Assembly (NCBI GenBank): GCA_020543525.1
Contig: JAHYIO010000008.1
Coordinates: forward strand, 682,001 to 746,000
Direction: 5' to 3'
From: Coriolopsis trogii
Taxonomy: Eukaryota; Basidiomycota; Agaricomycetes; Polyporales; Polyporaceae
Length of the DNA stretch: 64,000 nucleotides
The position numbers and the translations under genes were made by a program. Position 1 is the stretch's first letter. The number at the start of each line of letters is the position of its first letter. The notes below the pieces were generated by a model. It searched no databases, was not told the DNA's origin, and saw only the letters and a list, made by a program, of their open reading frames with translations. This document shows, one piece after another, positions 11,188 to 22,898 of the stretch.

Positions 11188-13986
11188 ATGGCACTCAAGG
11201 TCCCAAAAGCACAGAATCTCCAGCTCTTCAAAGACGGGTACAAGGTCAGTCCGCACAACAGTATATAGGAGACGAGGTCCGACGCGTCTTGCAGCAATTG
11301 TCCGGTCTCGAGGATGCTGTACTTCGAAACATCCAGGCGGTCTCGGAGCTCTCGGATTTGGTCAGGACTAGCTTTGGTCCGAACGGTGCGTAGCATGTTC
11401 TGTATTCCACCAAACAAACCCCCAGACAACCTCCAGGTCGGAACAAGCTTGTGATCAACCACTTGGGCAGGCTTTTCGTGACTTCCGATGCTGCGACGAT
11501 CATTCGCGAAATCGAGGTGGTACATCCAGCTGCAAAGCTGCTTGTCATGGCATCTCAAGCACAAGAGTCGGAGGTGAGTAGTTCCCTCTGGACAATGGAC
11601 GGCTGTACCGAACGCACGTCGTATGCTCTTGCTGGGACTTGTGTCCCGCTACCTCTCAAAAGCAGTGAATTGTGTGGGACGAACTCCGGGTCTGTTTTTC
11701 GCTTGTCTGTGTATGTTTTCTGTATTGGAGTGGAAGGGCCCTCCCCCAAGGACGGATAGGCGGGCAATAGCCATGCAATCACTTGAACCTATCCCGCTTG
11801 GAAAGGCTACCTAGGGTGCACAACGTGCGATAGGCAAACAGTGTGCATGGCTATGACATGCCTATCCCCCGTCCGCGCAGTGACAGTCAAGTCTCGTTCT
11901 CGCGCAGTGTTCACTGTCACTGAAGCTCTGGACCGCGATCTCATCCTATATTGGCTTGCGCCTGTTGAAGGAGGGTGATGGTCGGACCGATACACGCGCC
12001 CTCCCTTTAGACGGGTCGTGACAGTTCACAGTGACGGTACGAATCCTGCGTTATCGCAACCAATATATGGGAGCATGTAAGAGGCAACGGGTAGTGCCGC
12101 ACGCATGCGGCGCTACTGAGTTGTATCAACGTCCCATTCATCGACATTATCACCCGACGTTTTGGTCATGTCGTAGTGGAACATTTCAAGCTCCGTTGTT
12201 TCTCGTTGTCATTCCGCGAGCATCTCGAGAGGTCTTTTAACCTATTCACTTTTCATGCGAAAGTTTCGTATCTTGTCGCGCGGAATCGTCACTCACTAGC
12301 CGTCCGTGGCCCAGTATCTCCCCTGATGACCACAGCAGCACCCACTCACATCCGATTCTCCAGATGGGCGATGCGACGAACACCGTCCTTATGCTTGCAG
12401 GAGAAATGTTGAAGAAGGCCGAGCATCTGCTCATTATGGGGTTGCACCCAAGTGAAGTCATCAAGGGTTACGAACTAGCATCAATAAAAGCTCTCTCAGA
12501 GCTCGAGAGTACGCGGGTTGCCTACCGACGTGAAGCGTAATGGAATTGACGAGTACACACGTCTGTTAGATCTTTCAACATCATCACTACCGTCTCCCCT
12601 CACCAAGGCATCCCTTGCCACCGCCCTCAAGCCCGCGATCGCATCAAAACAATACGGATACGAGGATTTGCTAGCTAACCTCGTCGCCGACGCATCACTG
12701 GCGGTCATGCCGCCAAATCCAAAGAACTTCAACGTCGACAACGTCCGCGTCGTGAAGATCATGGGTGGTAATCTCTCTGGCAGCACAGTCGTTCGCGGCA
12801 TGGTCTTCGGCAGGGAACCAGAAGGCGAGAGTACTTGCTGCTTACGATTTGACTTCGAGCTGACGACAGGACGTAGGTATCGTGAAGAAGGTGAAGAAGG
12901 CAAAGGTTGCCGTCTTCACATGTGCGCTCGATATCTCCCAGACGGAGACGAAGGGCACTGTGCTTCTCAAGAATGCTGAAGAGATGCTCAACTTCACACG
13001 CGGAGAGGAGCAACAACTGGAAAAGGTGCGATATATGCGTTGTCGTCTGTTCGTACGCATGCTGACTTGTCGCGAGCTAGATCTTCCAAGAGATCGCGGA
13101 CTGTGGCGTGAAGGTTATCATTGCAGGCACGAGCGTAGGCGAGCTCGCAATGCACTACCTCAACCGCCTCGGCATTGCCGTCCTCAAAGTACTCTCCAAG
13201 TTCGAGCTTCGTCGCCTCTGCCGCGTCGTCAACGCGACCCCCCTCGCGCGCGTCGGTGCCCCGACAGCAGAGGAGGCCGGCTTCGTCGACGTGTTCGAGT
13301 GCATCGAGATCGGCGGCGACCGCGTCACCGTCCTCCGCCAGGTCGTCGAGGGCGACGCGGACTACGACCCCTCGGACCGCTCCGAAAAGACGCGGACGGC
13401 GACGATCGTCCTCCGCGGCGCGACCCAGAACCGGCTGGACGACCTCGAGCGTGCGGTCGACGACGGCGTGAACGTCATCAAGGCCCTCATCAAGGACCCG
13501 CGGCTCGTGCCCGGGGCGGGCGCGACGGAACTCGAGCTCGCGAAGCGGGTCGAGTCGTACGGGAACGGGCTGAAGGGCCTCGCGCAGCACGCGGTGAAGC
13601 GGTGGGCGCAGGCGCTGGAGGTTGTCCCGCGCACGCTGGCGGAGAACGCGCTCGGGGGCTCGGAGGGGAACGAGGTTGTCAGCAGGCTGTGGGCGAAGCA
13701 CCAGGAACAGGGGGGAGAGGTGTGGGGTGTCGATGTTGAGGTGCGTGTTTCCCCTGTGGGTGTGGTCCGCGCGGTGCTGACGAGGTCGATTTGATAGGCT
13801 GAGACTGATGGAACGCTGTCCTCGACGGAGCATCAGATCTTGGACTCGCTCGCAGCGAAGCAGTGGGCCATCAAGCTTGCGACCGAAGCCGCGACGTCCG
13901 TTCTGAGCGTGGACAGCATCATCATGAGCAGACCGGCTGGCGGTCCGAAGGTACCACAGCAGGCAGGCAACTGGGACGAGGACTGA
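11188..13986 (+). CDS. CCT8: T-complex protein 1 subunit theta (CCT8)
   Basis: Subunit of the cytosolic chaperonin TRiC/CCT, which folds actin, tubulin and WD40 proteins using ATP. Eight exons (11188-11244, 11295-11385, 11437-11573, 12364-12508, 12570-12830, 12877-13025, 13081-13740, 13798-13986) join to exactly 563 codons, the usual subunit length. Hallmarks are DLVRTSFGPNG and the downstream FVTSDAAT (nucleotide binding), EMGDATNTVL across the long intron (the GD.T hydrolysis motif), KPAIASKQYGYEDLLA (typical of theta), NFTRGEEQQLE, ADCGVKVIIAG, RTATIVLRGA and LVPGAGATELELAK, and a final segment with SVDSIIMSRPAGGP. Exon 7 is strongly GC- and CpG-rich. Intron 3 is 790 bp, about fifteen times the local norm, and contains inverted repeats (listed separately). 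The start is the first Met, with the expected N-terminal KVPKAQNLQLFKDGYK. Confidence 0.97.
11750..11874. repeat. Imperfect inverted repeat (arms about 27-31 bp) inside CCT8 intron 3
   Basis: The left arm, 11750-11776, contains GGACGG, ATAGGC and ATAGCCATGCA. The right arm, 11844-11874, contains their reverse complements in mirrored order (TGCATGGCTAT, GCCTAT, CCGTCC). The inner 11 bp match perfectly and the outer blocks are separated by small insertions. The loop is about 67 nt. It could be a small MITE or a hairpin RNA; no target-site duplication is obvious. Confidence 0.75.
11878..11922. repeat. Short perfect inverted repeat in CCT8 intron 3
   Basis: CAGTGACAGT at 11878-11887 is the exact reverse complement of ACTGTCACTG at 11913-11922, with a 25-nt loop. 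It starts 3 bp after the larger inverted repeat, so the transcript could form two adjacent hairpins. Confidence 0.75.
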
Positions 13987-15960
13987 GCGGTGAGAAGGAT
14001 CATTGACGGTGTCGAAGGGAAGAGGTTGTCGTCCGTCGTCAGTCGGCGGAGGTAGGGTAGTAGTAGTCATCAGAGTAGAGACGAGTATTAATGCACTTGT
14101 ACAATGCTACCAGCTAGAGTCTTGCCCCATTCGCATGCTTCCTTGGAGGTCCAGGTACATAGCTAGACTGCCCAGGCGAATTGAGGCTGCGTCCGCACGT
14201 GGTCAGTCTGTATCCGATGCACTCTTGTGTGGAACAGCTTCGTGATTGTGACTGTGGTTCGCCCTCAGCGGCTCGCATAGGCCAGTGTAACAGCTGATCA
14301 GCTATTTTTACTATGCATGTAGAAACGTACACGCTATGACATCGTATGTAGGAGAGCCGTGCAACCCCTAACAACATTGTATGCCCCACCCCTGTACCAA
14401 TGCGATAGGAGAGTGACGGGGAGGCGCTCATCAGGCGATTGCCATGTGCCCGTCGGTTGGTACGACTGTTATACAACCATCGAACAGCAACATCGGTAGT
14501 TGTGCTCTGACATAGGCTACATGCCCGCTCCGTATTTGTTAGCGCGTTGTCGCAGGAACGTGTCTGTTCGTCGTCATACCCTTGCGCCGCCCTCGGGGAA
14601 CCGGGAGGTCTATCAGGCTCAGCGGACATCTGAAATAGGGGTGGCCATACGTCGCCACTGGAGACCAACATGCATCTTGGGGATGTAAGTGCATGCGATC
14701 GAGGATTGGAGAGCTTGATCTGGAACAGGGAGGCACACCCCACCCACCATGCGCTCTCGTCGCGAGGATTTTGAGAAAGGAAGTACTTGTGCGGTAATGT
14801 GCCGGCCGATCAGGGTTGGAATGGTGGTCCTGACACAGCGTTGTTGGGATGAATGTTTCGGTGTTGGCTGTGGTCGGAAATTTTTGCGGGGACGGTGCAG
14901 AATGGTGCATTGTGGTACATAGGTGGTGCAGTCTGCCAGTGGGCCCAAGTTACGTGAAACGCAGGGTGGAGAACAAGGGTACGAGTACGGGACAAACCGG
15001 TCGGCTTTCCCATGTGGCGGAGAAGTTCGATACAATCAACGGTGGATGTTGATGGATTCGAGCGTTGACAGTTATGATCAGGAATAGAGGTTGCAGGCTC
15101 GAGTGACATGTTGGGCGCACGGCGCACCTCGCATACGACTGCGACTTCATTTGGGAGCGTTATGCCTTCGTCAACTCGTAGGCCGGAGTGAGATGGAATG
15201 CAGACTGTTTGTATAGACCGGGACTAGCACGAGAGATCTTCCGCTGGATATAGGCTCCGAGCAAACGAAACCCGCCCGGTGTAACAGGGTCACTGACAAT
15301 GTCCGTAAGCAAGTTGGCAAAATCACAGATACGTGATGCATGGGCCCTACCGAGCATTGCAGTGTGGTCTTTATGGAAAGCAACGGGAATCATGTATGCT
15401 ATCATAGGGCAATAGCATATCTGAGCATGCATAGTGGTGGTGGTGAGCAAGGGGTACACTGTCACGACAGCGTAGAGTCTAAATTCTATCTTGAGAAAGC
15501 TGTGTTACTTCTTGGGCTAGCCGCTAACATCATCATTATCTTGGAGATGCGTTGCTGTTGCGAGTGCACGAAACGGGTAAAGCATTAACCATGCAAACTA
15601 TGACCGGTGCCAGTTCGCGAACGAGCGCGCCCTATCGTGACAGATCCACACTGGGACCACAGAGCCTGAGAGTAAGTTCCGAGTCTGACTCACCACCGCA
15701 ACAGGCAAGGATCCCAACTGTCAACATGACGCTGAGCTGGGTATAAAGGCGGGCCCCGTATGTCGGTGGTGGACCCATCTTCACTTTCAACTTCTTTCAA
15801 CGGCTCTGCAGTTTCAGTAGGAGTCAACCTTCAGACTTTTACTGCTTCTTCACGACCGACCTTTTATTCTTATTCTTTCTGCGACGTTCGCAACTCCCCT
15901 CTTTTCTTACTCATCTTCAAGGAACCCATCCTTTCGTTCTCTTTACTTTCGTTCTTCGCA
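13987..15960. other. Intergenic region, mostly empty, ending in the promoter of the first His-rich gene
   Basis: Open frames up to about 210 codons exist on the minus strand (14114-14743), but they resemble no family, have no paired splice signals and look like chance frames. The last 220 bp hold a TATA box and a long pyrimidine-rich leader for the gene at 15961. Confidence 0.4.
15742..15748 (+). promoter_or_regulatory. TATA box of the first His-rich paralogue
   Basis: TATAAAG sits 219 bp upstream of the ATG at 15961. The surrounding GCTGAGCTGGGTATAAAG context is essentially repeated upstream of the second paralogue (box at 18069), so the promoter was duplicated with the gene. A shared TTTCAGTAGGAGTC-like block follows about 70 bp downstream. 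Confidence 0.75.
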
Positions 15961-16548
15961 ATGGCTCCTTCACACTCCTCTCCGACCGACAGCCACCCCT
16001 TCGTCGTCCCCCGTCCCTTCGACGAAGTGGTGATGACGACGCCGATCGAGACCATCGCACACACTCCCCAGGAACCGTCCGCCATGACGCCCTTCGACGA
16101 CCCCGTGGACTTCCGGGGTTTGCTCCTCACCCCGGGCCACCCCCACGGCCTGTTTCGGCATTCGACCGATCCCGCACAACTCGTAGCCGACGCCAGGCAG
16201 GATCTGTCCTCCCCCACCAAGGGTTGGCTGGCGGTTCGCGGCCACAGCCTTCCCACCTTCCATTCCGCGTCCGCGAACGGAGAGGCAACAGCCCCCATTA
16301 TCAAGGCTCCGCGCCCTCCGCGCCGTCACCACACGCGCAAGGGCAGCAGCCTCTTCTCCACCGACGACCACGACCATGAGGAGGCGCAAAGCGAACACCC
16401 GCACTTCCATCTCCAGGACATGTTGCACGATGTCGTCGAGCACATGCACGAGTCGAGCTCGGATACGGAGGAGATGGGCGCGTCCCAGGAGCAGGACGAT
16501 GGAGAAGGGGAGCGGGTTGGTGATAACTCGGCCAAGCCGTCCCACTAG
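15961..16548 (+). CDS. Small His/acid-rich protein, tandem paralogue 1 (195 aa)
   Basis: Intronless gene of unknown function. The start at 15961 is preferred over an in-frame Met at 15760, because 15760 lies only about 15 bp downstream of the TATA box and the segment between is a pyrimidine-rich leader. The N-terminal half is Pro/Thr-rich and probably disordered (DEVVMTTPIETIAHTPQEP). A basic patch (PPRRHHTRKG) is followed by the conserved C-terminal module: LFSTDDHDHEEAQSEHPH, then LHDVVEHMHESSSDTEE. The module is His-rich, amphipathic and ends in a CK2-type acidic serine cluster. It has no signal peptide, membrane helix or domain I recognise. The paralogue at 18270 shares the module and promoter. 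Metal or pH sensing can be imagined from the His/Asp content but is only a guess. Confidence 0.75.
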   Translation: MAPSHSSPTDSHPFVVPRPFDEVVMTTPIETIAHTPQEPSAMTPFDDPVDFRGLLLTPGHPHGLFRHSTDPAQLVADARQDLSSPTKGWLAVRGHSLPTFHSASANGEATAPIIKAPRPPRRHHTRKGSSLFSTDDHDHEEAQSEHPHFHLQDMLHDVVEHMHESSSDTEEMGASQEQDDGEGERVGDNSAKPSH

Positions 16549-18269
16549 GCGACTCTTCGAGTACTCGCGCACGCGGTTAGCTTCGATGGCCGCTGGGTTC
16601 CGTTGATATTTATTTATTCGTTGTATCGCTTCGAGGCGACCGACTGTAGCATAATGGTCCGCTGTATCGCAACATCCTATATCATGCATGCATGTATAAC
16701 GCAATCTATACGCCCCTTTCAGCTTCGAACATAAACGCACCTCTGGTCGTTCGCTTGTCCTCGTCCATCGGTCGGTGACTACTCGGGTCTCTATCCGGAA
16801 CCTTGAGGCCCAGAGAGGCCCGCCTAGCAATCTATGACAAGTCGAATTGAGTGTCAAGCGGTTGCTATTCGTGAATGGTAGCATCAACAGCGTCAGTCTA
16901 CTAAGGCGAAGGGCATTCCTCTCAAGACGCACCTAATCGTCAACTGGTCTTCGTGACACTATTGCCATCTACCTTCATGGCTCGATGTATCGTGGGCCTC
17001 GGATCAGCGAGTATGCACTGCATGGCGTTCCGTGTTCCCATCCGCGTTCTATGTCGGTCGACCGAGCTTCGCGTACGAATTTTGAGCCTCAGTGAGTTCC
17101 GGAGTAACGCTTCGTATGACAACCATCTGACGGAGAGAAATCAGGTGAGGAGCGTTGACGGTCGTCACTATTGAGACTCTCGTTGCTCTTCCGGCATAAC
17201 GAGAGCCGGACGCCACAAAGACACGCTCCTAGTAGAGTAAGGATGTGCCTGTGTTGAGGCATCGGTGTGCGATGCCAGGGTATTTGTCATAGAATTAGAG
17301 AACGTCAATGGTCGCGCAGGTAGGTAGCGCCATATTCGCCATGACTTGATGATTTTTGTGAGGCAGCGAAACTTGGCCTGTTCGATAAGGCGTAGCGCAA
17401 GCGCGAGGTAGGAGTGAGCTGTGGCAGGAGCAAAGCTGGTTCGGGGAACCCAGTGCAGGTGGAGCAATGTTGGGTGTTGGCGGTCATTGACAGCTCGATC
17501 AGGAATAGAAGTCAGACACTGAATGCGACGTTGAAGGTTTGTGTTTGTCGTACACCAAGACGCCGCCCGACGGTCGTGAAGACAACGGCGGCATATGTGT
17601 ACGGCCGACAGCCAGTTCCACAGCGAGACTCGATATGATGAACATGGCCGTCGAAGACGACCACTGTGAACAAACCATCGTAGTATCTCGTGAGTTCTAT
17701 GCAAGACGGGCGAGCGATACAACGTTCTCACCAGTGATTCCTGATTGATCTTCAACACAGGTATCGCAAGGATTGCATGGGTGTAAGTAGTCGCATACTG
17801 ATGGTCCGCTCGGCAAGGCAAAGGAGGACCGTCTATGTCAAGGTGGCGTCGGCATCCCATCTTGTCGAAGTTGTGCACCTCCACATGCCTGTCGTCAAGG
17901 GTATCGCCGTGGGTATGGGCTTGGTGCTGTTGGGGATGAACAAAGTGGATACGTCCAACACCTGTGCTTCGCCGTTCACGAGGTGCTCAGTTTGAGGATC
18001 TGTGAGAATAGCCAACTCACCATCGCGACCGCGAGTAGTGCATCTGTCAAGATGGCTCTGAGCTGGGTATAAAGAGAGGTACTGTGAATGGGTGGTCAGC
18101 CATCTTCGTCTTTACCTTCATTCACCGCTCCTCGATCTCAGTAGGAGTCTTCCTACCGACTTTCGTTGGGTCTCGACGGCCAATTCTTCTTTCCCCTCTG
18201 CGAGGTTGACACACACCCTTTTCCTCCGTCCAACCGATCGTCCTCGCACGGTTCTTCACATTCTTCTCC
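16549..18269. other. Spacer between the tandem His-rich genes
   Basis: It contains a 238-codon minus-strand open frame (17884-17168) with no domain I recognise and no clear start context; it may be chance. The last 200 bp are the promoter and leader of the second paralogue. Confidence 0.35.
18069..18075 (+). promoter_or_regulatory. TATA box of the second His-rich paralogue
   Basis: TATAAAG lies 201 bp upstream of the ATG at 18270, in the same CTGAGCTGGGTATAAAG context as the box at 15742, and is followed by a similar CTCAGTAGGAGTC block. Spacing to the start codon is nearly the same as in paralogue 1. Confidence 0.75.
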
Positions 18270-18833
18270 ATGGGTCACCGACAATCCTCGTGGGTTAACG
18301 GGCCCCCTTTCTTCGGTGCGCAACCCACCGACGAGGTCCCAATGACACCTGCTGAGACCGTCGCATCCCCTATCGAGGAGTCATTCGCCACGTCGCCCAT
18401 CGACAATAGCGAAGATACCCCCGGCGATAGCGATGACCTGGTCGAACAGAGAGACAGTCGGATAGACGTCTTAGCCAACCGCGGCCACGCCGGGTCCTTC
18501 ACTGGTAGCCACGTCCTCCACACCAACGGTCCTTTATCTACGGACGGAGGAGGATCGGCGGCTCCTATCATGACGGTGCCGCGCCGCCGCAACACGCGCA
18601 CGGGTAATCTCTTCTCTGTGGACGAACATCACCACGAGGAGGCGCAAAGCGGACACCCGCACCTCGGAGAGGGCCACCACCATCTGGAGCAGATGTTGCA
18701 CGACGTTGTCGAACATATGCACGAGTCGAGTTCGGATACGGAGGAGGTGGCATCGTCCCAGGGACATGATGCTTGTGCAGGAAGCGGGCAGGTCGAGAAA
18801 GCGGTGGGGTCGGGCCATGAGGCGGCTCACTAA
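18270..18833 (+). CDS. Small His/acid-rich protein, tandem paralogue 2 (187 aa)
   Basis: Intronless paralogue of the gene 2.3 kb upstream, same strand. The N-terminus is variable but keeps DEVPMTPAETVASPIEE, matching DEVVMTTPIETIA in paralogue 1. Then come a basic patch (PRRRNTRTG), NLFSVDEHHHEEAQSGHPHL, an extra His-rich insert (GEGHHHLEQ), and the nearly invariant MLHDVVEHMHESSSDTEE. Selection has evidently acted on the C-terminal module, while the N-terminus drifted and changed in length. No targeting signal or known domain is seen. Duplicated promoter elements suggest the two respond to the same regulators. Confidence 0.78.
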   Translation: MGHRQSSWVNGPPFFGAQPTDEVPMTPAETVASPIEESFATSPIDNSEDTPGDSDDLVEQRDSRIDVLANRGHAGSFTGSHVLHTNGPLSTDGGGSAAPIMTVPRRRNTRTGNLFSVDEHHHEEAQSGHPHLGEGHHHLEQMLHDVVEHMHESSSDTEEVASSQGHDACAGSGQVEKAVGSGHEAAH

Positions 18834-19634
18834 ACATCGTACTTCCGCGACCGTGAGGTTCGGTCGACGCGCAATTTATTTATTCCTTGTACCAATGACC
18901 TGAATGAGTGTAGCATAGTGGCCCGATGTATCTTGGAGCACTAACTTATTCAAGTATCGCACAATGTATGCACCACTTGACTGTTGACTCACCTCCTTGT
19001 CTGAACCTTCCGAAGCCCAATCGCGCGGACGGTCGAGGCTTTAGACGGGACAGGTGTATAACGTACCCGTAACGGACGTCCCGTAATGTCCATCAAACCA
19101 TCATACTTTGCACACCTTGTTTGTCTACGAACAGCACAATTGTGCTCGGTCGAGAGTGCAGCCTGTGCGGCATGTCCGCTGCCAGGCGGGATGACACTGT
19201 CTTGAGTCATCGTCAAACGTACTGATGGGCAAGTGTGGCACTGGTAGAACGATTGATCATTCGAATGGGGTAGTGAGCCTAACGGAAGGAGATAGTGGTG
19301 GTTGGAGGTCAAGAGTGAGGTAGACGCCGTGCTGCCCAGCTCGGCCGACGCTGCTCTTTGCGCCTCGCTCGTCTTTGTTCTCGACCGCCATGTTCCCCTC
19401 TGTGTGGACGACGAGCAAAGCGTCTTCGCCGGACAATGATCAACTTCTTGTTCTTCCCTCCGATACGTAAGGTACACCCCGGGAACGTGCAGGTTTTCTG
19501 ACAAGATCCAACATGCGGCCAACACGTGTAGCTAGCCGACCAGTCACCGATGGAAAAATCCCCTGGCGGAGGGATATATCTACGGCGCAGCCCCCACCGA
19601 CATCTCTCGAGTCTTTCCACCCTACTCCCCCACC
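18834..19634. other. Intergenic region with the promoter of the BTB gene
   Basis: A minus-strand open frame of 178 codons (19525-18989) has no recognisable content. A GATATATC element at 19573-19580 lies about 55 bp upstream of the BTB start at 19635 and may serve as the TATA element. Confidence 0.4.
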
Positions 19635-22600
19635 ATGTCTCATAGCTACTTCCAGACCAACTCCGCCGTCGAGCAGATCAAGAGGCACCCGAAGTACTAC
19701 CTGAACGGTGGCGACGTTCACTTCCTGGTCAGCCCTTTATCAATGATTGCGCATGACGTGCTTCGTGTGCTCACGCATCATATCTCGTAGGTCGAGAACT
19801 ACATCTACCGCGTTCACAGATACTTCTTCGAGCGGGAATCGGCATGGTTCCGTGAAAAGTTGGGCGCACCAACACCCGCGGGCCAGGCGCCGAAGGGTTC
19901 GTCCGATGCAAACCCGTTCCCCCTCGACGACATCCCCGCGGATGATTTCTCAAAGTTCCTTTGGGTATTCTACAACCCGTGAGCATCTCGTCTGTTCTCC
20001 CACTGGTCGCACCTGTTGATGTGCGCCAGAAAATACTCAATATACGACGCCTGCCTCGAGGATTGGATCGCCATCCTCAAGCTTGCTTTCGACTGGCGAT
20101 TCAACGAGGTCAAGAAGCTCTGCACCCGTGAAATTGAGAAGTTCGAGATTGCGCCGGTCCCGAAAATCGAGCTGTACCAGACCTACGAGCTCGACAAGAA
20201 GTTGCTCATTCCCTCTTTCCTCTACCTCTGCATGCGCGCCGAGCCCCTTTCACTCAAGGAGGGTCGCCAGATTGGTCTCGAGACCGCGCTGCTTGTCGCG
20301 ACCGCCCGCGAGTGCGCGCGCGGCAAGCCAGCGAGCAACGGCGCGCGCAGTCCGACTGCCGCCGAGCTCGAAGAGGACGACATGGTCTCCATCATCCGGG
20401 AGATTTTTGGGCTGACCGTCGGGCCCCCCTCTCCCTCCTTAACCCCCCTAGAGAGAGGTACCGGCGTAGCCACATTCACGGGCACCACCCCCACTCCCAT
20501 TACCTCACCCCGCAAACAACAGGCAGCAGCCAAGCCTCCTCCTGGACCGGTTGAGGTCGTCTCTCTCAAGGCGACGAACAGCCAGTCAAAGGACTCGCGA
20601 GCCTCGCAGAACGAGTCCCCACCTCCCGGGCCTGTTCCGTCTATCGCGAAGCCTACTCCGCCGAACGCCAGCGCGTCTGCCGCAGGCGCACGACAGACCC
20701 AGTCCCCGCCAGTATCCAACCCAATGTCTACATGGGGCTCTGGGATGGGCACGCTCATGGGCAGCGTCATGAACGACTTCCTCGGCTCCTCCGCGTCGCC
20801 CACCGCCACACCCTCGTCCCCCAACCCCGCCGCGTCCGCGCAAGCCGCTCCCAACGCCACCGGCAACGGCAGCGCGACCACTCCCGCTTTGGCCACAGCC
20901 CCTACAGGTCAATCGCAATCCCCTTCTTCCGCGCCCAAGTTCCAAAACCGACTGACGGCCCTTTTTAATCCGCAGGGGAGCTCGGAGCAGGCGCCGGCAG
21001 CAAAGGCGGGGCCCCCGCCGCCTCCGGCCCCGGCGGCAAAGACGCCAAAGACTCCTCAGCCGTGGCCGGCGCCGGAACCGACGGCAAGGAGCCAGCCACC
21101 CCCGCCGTCGACAGCAAAGACCTCCTCTCAGCCATCAAGTCCGGTGACAGCAAAGCTGACGAAGGCGCAGACACTGGAGACGAAGGACTCGGCACCGCCG
21201 CCAAGCCCAGAAAGAAGAAAGGCGCCAACCGGGGAGGCAAACCCTGAGGCCGCCCCCACGGTGACTACGTCGGGGACGGCGACGGCAGCGGAGGGAGGGA
21301 CGGAGGAGCGAGCGCCTGCAGCGAAGGAGGCAGGAGCAGAGGCGGCGGCGGCTAGCAAGGAAGAGGCGGTGACGGGCGAGAAGGAAGGAGTGAAGGATTT
21401 GCACGACACTACGGACTCTACGGACATCACGAATGCTATTCACGGTGCGGGCACCGGCGTTGGCGATACACCCAGTTCGAACGACACCACCACCAAGGAC
21501 ACCGACAAGGGCGCCGGCGCCTCCAACGATGGAACCAGCGCTACGGATCATACCCACAAACCCAAGGATACCACGACTACCCTCATCACGCCTTCACTCC
21601 CTATCGAGACCACGCCTGTCGCCACGGACACGAAGCTCGCCACGCCTACGACCGAGGATGTGAAGACCGCTGCGGCTCCGAGGGTGGACACGAAGACGGA
21701 CACGCCGGCGGCTCCTGAGGTGAAGGCAGACACGACCCCCTCGGCCGATGACAAATCGGTTGCTCCTACCGAGACGACCACGCAGCAGGCCACGACGCAG
21801 GAGGCAGGCGGGAACGAGGCAGAGAAAAAGGACGAGCCGCAGGCGGAAGTCAAGGACGAAGCGCAGATAGAGACCAAGGACGAGTCGAAAGACGAGGTCA
21901 AGGAAGAGGGGAAGGATGGTGCGGGTGAGGAGGCGCCTTCGCCGGAGGTCAAGAAGAAGAAGGTCAAGAAGGTCAAGAAGGTCAAGAAGAAAGCCGGCAA
22001 GGGCACGGAGGAGGGTACCGAGGACGGCGAGCAGGCTACCGCCCAGGACAAGGAGGCAGAGCCAGCTACGCCAGTCGATGCTCCCGCGTCGCCGCGAGTC
22101 ACGACTAAGAAGGCGTCGGCCAAGGAGGATACCACCAAGGCTAAGGATGGCGATTCCCCCAATGCAGCCGCTCCTCCTCCCCCTGAGAAGACCGACGATG
22201 TCCCGGCGAAGGACAAGGACGCATCTGCCTCCGCGTCTCCCAAGGCAGAGAAGGCTCCCGTTCCATCTCCTCCGCCCAAGGACGAATCGTCCACCACCTC
22301 CAACAACGCTGCGGAGAGCGAGACGAAGCCTGCCTCTCTGGAGGACAAGCCCAAGGACGCTTCCTTCGACTCTGCTGCTGCTCCGGACCCTCTACCCGAC
22401 TCCTCTAACGTCCCTCCTGAGGATCGATCGACGACTCCCAAGCCGAAGGAATCACCTGCTGGCTCCGACGATCCCGCAGTGGCCAGCGACAAGGAGGACA
22501 TCCCCGGTGCCTTTCCCCCGACCCCAGAGCCAGGCAAGGACGCTCCTCTCCCCGCGCCCCAGCCGACCTCGCCCATCCATCCCGCACAGCTCATCCGCGG

Positions 22601-22898
22601 CTTGACCCCCACCCCTGATCCGGACCGACAGGCTGAGCTGGCCGAGATGGAGAAGAAGCGCATCCCCAGTCCCATCCAGACTCGTTCCGTCGCGCACGTC
22701 CGCACGAAGTCGTCGACGCCCGTCCAGACGAGGCCTGTGACACCCATCCGGAGCAAGATCACGACGCCCATCAACGCCTGGGGAAAGCTGTTTGGTAGCG
22801 GCGGCAGCAAGCCTGCCACCCCCATTGAGAAGAAGCCCTCGGGCGACTCTCCGTCCAAGATCGTCGAGGACGAGGACTCTGCATGGGGCCTCGACTGA
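19635..22898 (+). CDS. BTB/POZ protein with a very long disordered tail (1049 aa)
   Basis: Exons 19635-19727, 19791-19978 and 20030-22898 join to exactly 1050 codons. Residues 1 to about 160 form a basidiomycete-type BTB domain: GGDVHFLVENYIYRVHRYFF, then PLDDIPADDFSKFLWVFYNP, and the helical DWIAILKLAFDWRFNEVKKL. A short conserved C-cap follows (LSLKEGRQIGLETALLVATA). From about residue 190 the protein is low complexity: Pro/Ala/Ser-rich, then Lys/Glu/Thr-rich with a basic run KKKKVKKVKKVKKKAGKG (about 21950-22000), then repeated TPIR/TPVQ/TPI motifs before the end (KLFGSGGSKPATPIEKK). BTB domains mediate dimerisation and often Cullin-3 binding; the role here is unknown. It is convergent with a second BTB gene whose ordered part is clearly related. 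Confidence 0.88.

Larger units (their letters stand above)
11574..12363 (+). other. Unusually long (790 bp) intron 3 of CCT8
   Basis: Donor GTGAGT follows the codon for the E of the ..QAQESE segment. Acceptor CTCCAG precedes MGDATN. Both ends keep phase 0. Nearby introns are 46-63 bp. No coding capacity of interest is seen inside; two inverted repeats lie at 11750-11874 and 11878-11922. Confidence 0.9.

Noticed and set aside
12994..14070. 358-codon minus-strand open frame and a 285-codon plus-strand frame at 12882-13739
   Set aside because: Both overlap the clear CCT8 exons in other frames; Arg-rich products of high GC.
15970..16932. 320-codon minus-strand open frame
   Set aside because: It overlaps the first His-rich gene in antisense; the plus-strand gene has a TATA box and a paralogue, this frame has neither.
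21548..22858. 436-codon minus-strand open frame
   Set aside because: Antisense of the low-complexity tail of the BTB protein; Ser/Gly/Val-rich mirror of Lys/Glu/Thr codons, no independent signals.
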